Below are positions 63,422-64,000 of a DNA stretch of 64,000 bases, piece after piece (position 1 is the first letter of the stretch; the number at the start of each line of letters is the position of its first letter). The position numbers were made by a program, and so were the translations under genes. Where the stretch lies: assembly GCF_001953635.1 (NCBI RefSeq), contig NZ_MEJH01000002.1, positions 124,001 to 188,000 of the forward strand, read 5' to 3'. Source of the DNA: Alteromonas abrolhosensis. Its GTDB lineage: Bacteria > Pseudomonadota > Gammaproteobacteria > Enterobacterales > Alteromonadaceae. The notes under the pieces were generated by a model that made no database searches, had not been told where the DNA came from, and saw only the letters and a list, made by a program, of their open reading frames with translations.

Positions 63422-64000
63422 GTGAACACATTTAGAACACTGCATAGAAGCATTTTAGTGTTATTTGCGGTAGTGGTTGTCGCTATCGTTACACTGGTGC
63501 ACTTTAGTATTTCCAAGATTGTTGCCGAGCAGAGTCGAGCGCAACAACAGTCACTTTCGCCCGCGATATCGCTTATTGTGGAGCAACTTCTCAAACCATT
63601 ACATATCTCTGAAGCCTTGGGGCACTCTACTGAACTGGTAGACTTGATGGATGGAGAAACGATTGACCAAGAGGCTGTTTTTAAGACATTGGATCGTCTT
63701 GAAAATGAGTTCGGGTTATCTTTCTTTATTGCCAGCGAGGCAGATAGAAAACAATATAATTCAGATGGCAGCATTATTAACCTTATTGAAGGGGAAGTAA
63801 GCTGGTATTTCAAGTTCAAGGACTCCCCTACCGATGCCGTAGCAGATATCGGTAAATGGGAGGATACCCATTTTTATATTGATATAAAAATTCACGATGA
63901 AGATGGCCGCTTCTTAGGCTTCTTTGGTGTTGGCAAAAGCTTGCGTAGCTTTATCGAGGTGTTTGATACCTACAAACAAGAGTACGGCTACGATTTTCTA
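63422..64000 (+). CDS. Membrane sensor protein, N-terminal 193 residues only
   Basis: The gene runs off the right edge. The GTG start at 63422 is inferred: GGGAG lies about 9-12 bp upstream and the alternative ATG just before it hits a stop. A membrane helix ('SILVLFAVVVVAIVTLVHF', residues 10-30) is followed by a periplasmic sensor-like domain with Cache-type alternation ('FGLSFFIASEADRKQYNSDG', 'WEDTHFYIDIKIHDEDGRFLGFFGVGKSLRSFIEVF'). This beginning is typical of GGDEF or histidine-kinase sensors; the output domain lies outside, so the class cannot be settled. Confidence 0.65.
   Translation, partial: MNTFRTLHRSILVLFAVVVVAIVTLVHFSISKIVAEQSRAQQQSLSPAISLIVEQLLKPLHISEALGHSTELVDLMDGETIDQEAVFKTLDRLENEFGLSFFIASEADRKQYNSDGSIINLIEGEVSWYFKFKDSPTDAVADIGKWEDTHFYIDIKIHDEDGRFLGFFGVGKSLRSFIEVFDTYKQEYGYDFL

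Noticed and set aside
63397-63819. A 140-codon minus-strand frame near the right edge
   Set aside because: It is antisense to the membrane sensor gene, whose reading frame is open to the edge and has a normal membrane helix.
1-64000. tRNA, rRNA, CRISPR array, insertion sequence or prophage
   Set aside because: No cloverleaf, spacer-repeat array, transposase or integrase sequence was seen on either strand.

Overview
The window looks like a chromosomal segment of a marine gammaproteobacterium of the Alteromonas type (Alteromonadaceae). I infer this from the style of the genes: many TonB receptors and outer-membrane proteins, MFS sugar symporters with GH1/GH3 glycosidases, long-form cytochrome bd with CydX, zinc-independent FolE2, a glmS/DeoR pair and moderate GC. 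I see no rRNA, tRNA, insertion sequence, prophage or CRISPR array. Both ends cut genes: a GH3 glycosidase at the left and a membrane sensor at the right.

Layout. 1-5.9 kb: a beta-glucoside locus. A GH3 lipoprotein and an FHS-type symporter diverge from a GH1 beta-glucosidase, a LacI regulator and an SP-family symporter, with twin LacI-type operators in the divergent promoter. 5.9-14.8 kb: a cytochrome bd locus, cydA-cydB-cydX followed by cydD-cydC. Upstream lie a CxxCH haem protein (DUF3365 type) and a divergent sigma-54 enhancer-binding protein. A sigma-54 promoter and a perfect inverted repeat sit in front of cydA. 14.9-18.4 kb: a small exported protein and a methionine-rich, OprC-like (copper-type) TonB receptor, then a TSUP permease. 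18.4-21.7 kb: a leader-peptide/attenuator-like element before a SnoaL-like gene, then folE2 with a Zur box and a class-B-like acid phosphatase lipoprotein. 21.8-27.2 kb: a DUF2892 protein, then an operon of MMPL/RND exporter, LolA-like protein and outer-membrane protein. 27.2-28.1 kb: no protein gene, but a GGA-rich, hairpin-rich candidate small RNA (CsrB-like) with a strong terminator and a sigma-54-like promoter.

28.2-31 kb: an MFS permease, a Fur-box siderophore-interacting reductase and CsbD. 31-34.6 kb: an ECF sigma/anti-sigma/lipoprotein operon divergent from a secreted S8 protease. Both promoters carry the same GGAAT-N16-CGT(C/T) signature. 34.7-37.9 kb: an outer-membrane barrel, a low-complexity exported protein ending in 23 tetrads with a hydrophobic residue (nearly always Val) at every fourth position, and an unknown periplasmic protein. 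38-41.5 kb: ArfB, an alpha/beta hydrolase and a run of small regulatory-looking genes (HTH/DUF2384-like, SpoIIAA-like, CBS pair). 41.8-50.7 kb: YceI, type II NADH dehydrogenase, a TonB receptor, DUF2721, an exported nucleosidase-like lipoprotein, a LysR regulator and FadL. 51-57.4 kb: a CurA-like reductase, a diguanylate cyclase, a hybrid histidine kinase with its own periplasmic binding protein, and a luciferase-like monooxygenase. 57.6-63.2 kb: the amino-sugar genes glmS with a DeoR regulator, a Gfo/Idh/MocA oxidoreductase and glmU.

Most promising for new biology: the locally encoded sigma-54 control of cytochrome bd, the GGA-rich RNA at 27.6-28.1 kb, the attenuator at 18.8-19.03 kb, and the tetrad-repeat surface protein with its barrel neighbour. 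All assignments come from reading the sequence; no database search was run.
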